From: Amorphochlora amoebiformis
Taxonomy: Eukaryota; Cercozoa; Chlorarachniophyceae
Length of the DNA: 64,000 bases
Assembly (NCBI GenBank): GCA_054601695.1
Contig: BAAHQB010000020.1
Coordinates: 558,001-622,000 of the forward strand
Direction of reading: 5' to 3'
Below the pieces are notes generated by a model. That model was not told the DNA's origin and did not search any database. It saw only the letters and a list, made by a program, of their open reading frames with translations. Within the stretch, counting starts at the first letter, position 1; each line of letters opens with the position of its first letter. Below, piece after piece: positions 1-64,000 of this stretch. Both the position numbers and the translations under genes were made by a program.

Positions 1-91
1 TGCCGTTTCGTGTCTATCAGCTTTCCCTTATTGTGATCAGCTATTGCTGATTACTATGCTACGCTTACTAATATATATATATATATATCTA

Positions 92-135
<44 letters not shown>

Positions 136-196
136 CTGATTGAAATAATAAATTAAGTTAAATTTGTATACTGAGATAGATCTAGATGCTATTGCA

Positions 197-14320
<14,124 letters not shown>

Positions 14321-14416
14321 CTAACGTGCATATTTGTACACTTTTCATGTATATATTACATGTATATTACACACACACACACACCATGTAATATACTCAT
14401 ATAATATGTATATGTA

Positions 14417-14447
<31 letters not shown>

Positions 14448-14451
14448 TATA

Positions 14452-14516
<65 letters not shown>

Positions 14517-14564
14517 CACATGTATAAACATTATGTATATAAGAAAGCTATATTATATATATTT

Positions 14565-14619
<55 letters not shown>

Positions 14620-14655
14620 TATATAATATATGTAAGAAAGATATATTATATAATT

Positions 14656-14714
<59 letters not shown>

Positions 14715-14794
14715 TAATATGCACGCACACACACACACATACACATACACAAACATATAAAAATATATATGTATATATATATATAAACTATATG

Positions 14795-14881
<87 letters not shown>

Positions 14882-15024
14882 AAATATAATATATATATAT
14901 ATATATAGCCACAAGCGCACACATACACTCTCTGAGGTACACACACATATTTGTCCATATATATATGCATACATTCATATAACATACACGAGTGAAACGT
15001 ATACATGAGACCTCGATGGGTCCC

Positions 15025-15232
15025 ATTGAATACACCCATGCATCACATATCCACACACCTATCGAAACCCACTTAAACTTCCGAAGAAATGCAAAGGAAA
15101 TGACCCGAAAATACTCATTCCACCATTGAATACATTTAGACCCCATGTATCACACATCCACACACACATCGAAACCCACTTTATACTTCCGAAAAGAATA
15201 CAAAGAAAATCGTCTGAAAATACTCATTCCCC
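15025..15232. repeat. Two-copy tandem repeat of about 105 bp near the hydratase 5' end
   Basis: Both copies contain ATCGAAACCCACTT and GAAAATACTCATTCC, with a purine-rich middle part. The upstream copy (on the minus strand) forms the 3' part of the tentative first hydratase exon. Confidence 0.88.
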
Positions 15233-15357
15233 ACCCGTCGAAGCTGGACTAGCTTCACATCATTTGTTTTCTTTACATTTCTTCTTAAAACCCGAATTTT
15301 TCCTAATGGGACCCCTGGCGGGGAGAGGTGGCGGACCAGTCGGTGAAGACGATCCAT
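15187..15357 (-). CDS. Tentative first exon of the enoyl-CoA hydratase (possible mitochondrial presequence)
   Basis: An ATG at 15357-15355 opens 57 codons that end at GAA followed by a GTATAA donor, in phase 0, which fits the phase-0 acceptor of the exon at 14320. The peptide starts MDRLHRLVRHLSPPG, is rich in Arg/Lys/His and nearly free of acidic residues, as expected for a mitochondrial targeting sequence. It continues through NEYFQTI, which could be compared with the FEYI region upstream of VGLIQLNRP in ECHS1. Against it: the FFVFF stretch is odd and the spacing is a few residues too long. The 3' half lies in a two-copy tandem repeat. Another upstream or micro-exon could be the real one. 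Confidence 0.3.
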
Positions 15358-63879
<48,522 letters not shown>

Positions 63880-64000
63880 GTAAGCTTCGCCGTTCCTTCT
63901 TCCTCCCTCTCCTCTCTGTATCACACCCATTATTCTCTCTATATCTTTCCTGTCTCCTCCCTCGCTCTATTTCCTCTCTTTATTTCCTTGTTTTCAACTT

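Overview
The window is nuclear DNA from a eukaryote with very intron-rich genes and an unusually microsatellite-loaded genome. GT-AG introns split two genes into many tiny exons, and most introns longer than about 300 bp are filled with (TA)n runs plus CA, CT/GA and degenerate TTAGGG/CCCTAA blocks. The telomere-like word is TTAGGG. Together with a REJ-GPS polycystin-1-like receptor and a mitochondrial-type enoyl-CoA hydratase, this suggests a TTAGGG-telomere protist, perhaps a unicellular relative of animals. The lineage is a guess and cannot be fixed from this window.

Minus strand, 197-14320 (possibly to 15357): an enoyl-CoA hydratase (crotonase) gene. Twelve exons of 44-89 nt (744 nt, 247 residues plus stop) join in perfect phase over 14.1 kb and align almost without gaps to mitochondrial ECHS1. 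A further 57-codon upstream exon that looks like a mitochondrial presequence is only tentative.

15358-17161: the intergenic space of a divergent gene pair, with a tandemly repeated segment and TA arrays. No promoter motif is recognised.

Plus strand, 17162 to beyond the right edge: one giant gene. I reconstruct 66 exons (5896 nt, about 1965 residues) whose phases agree throughout. It encodes a signal peptide, four tandem Ig/REJ-like ectodomain units, a REJ core, a GAIN/GPS autoproteolysis site, five predicted membrane helices that match the first half of polycystin-1, a PDZ domain, and a long basic Ser/Arg-rich tail. The six-helix TRP-like channel half of polycystins has not appeared where it would be expected; a PDZ domain is there instead.

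Non-coding highlights: telomere-like repeats inside introns of both genes; a 33-bp minisatellite made of a duplicated 3' splice site; several other tandem duplications that begin or end at splice sites; a three-copy dispersed element with a tRNA-like head and possible terminal inverted repeats; and an 830-bp CT tract. Almost all long open frames in the window are (TA)n read as Tyr-Ile repeats and are not genes.
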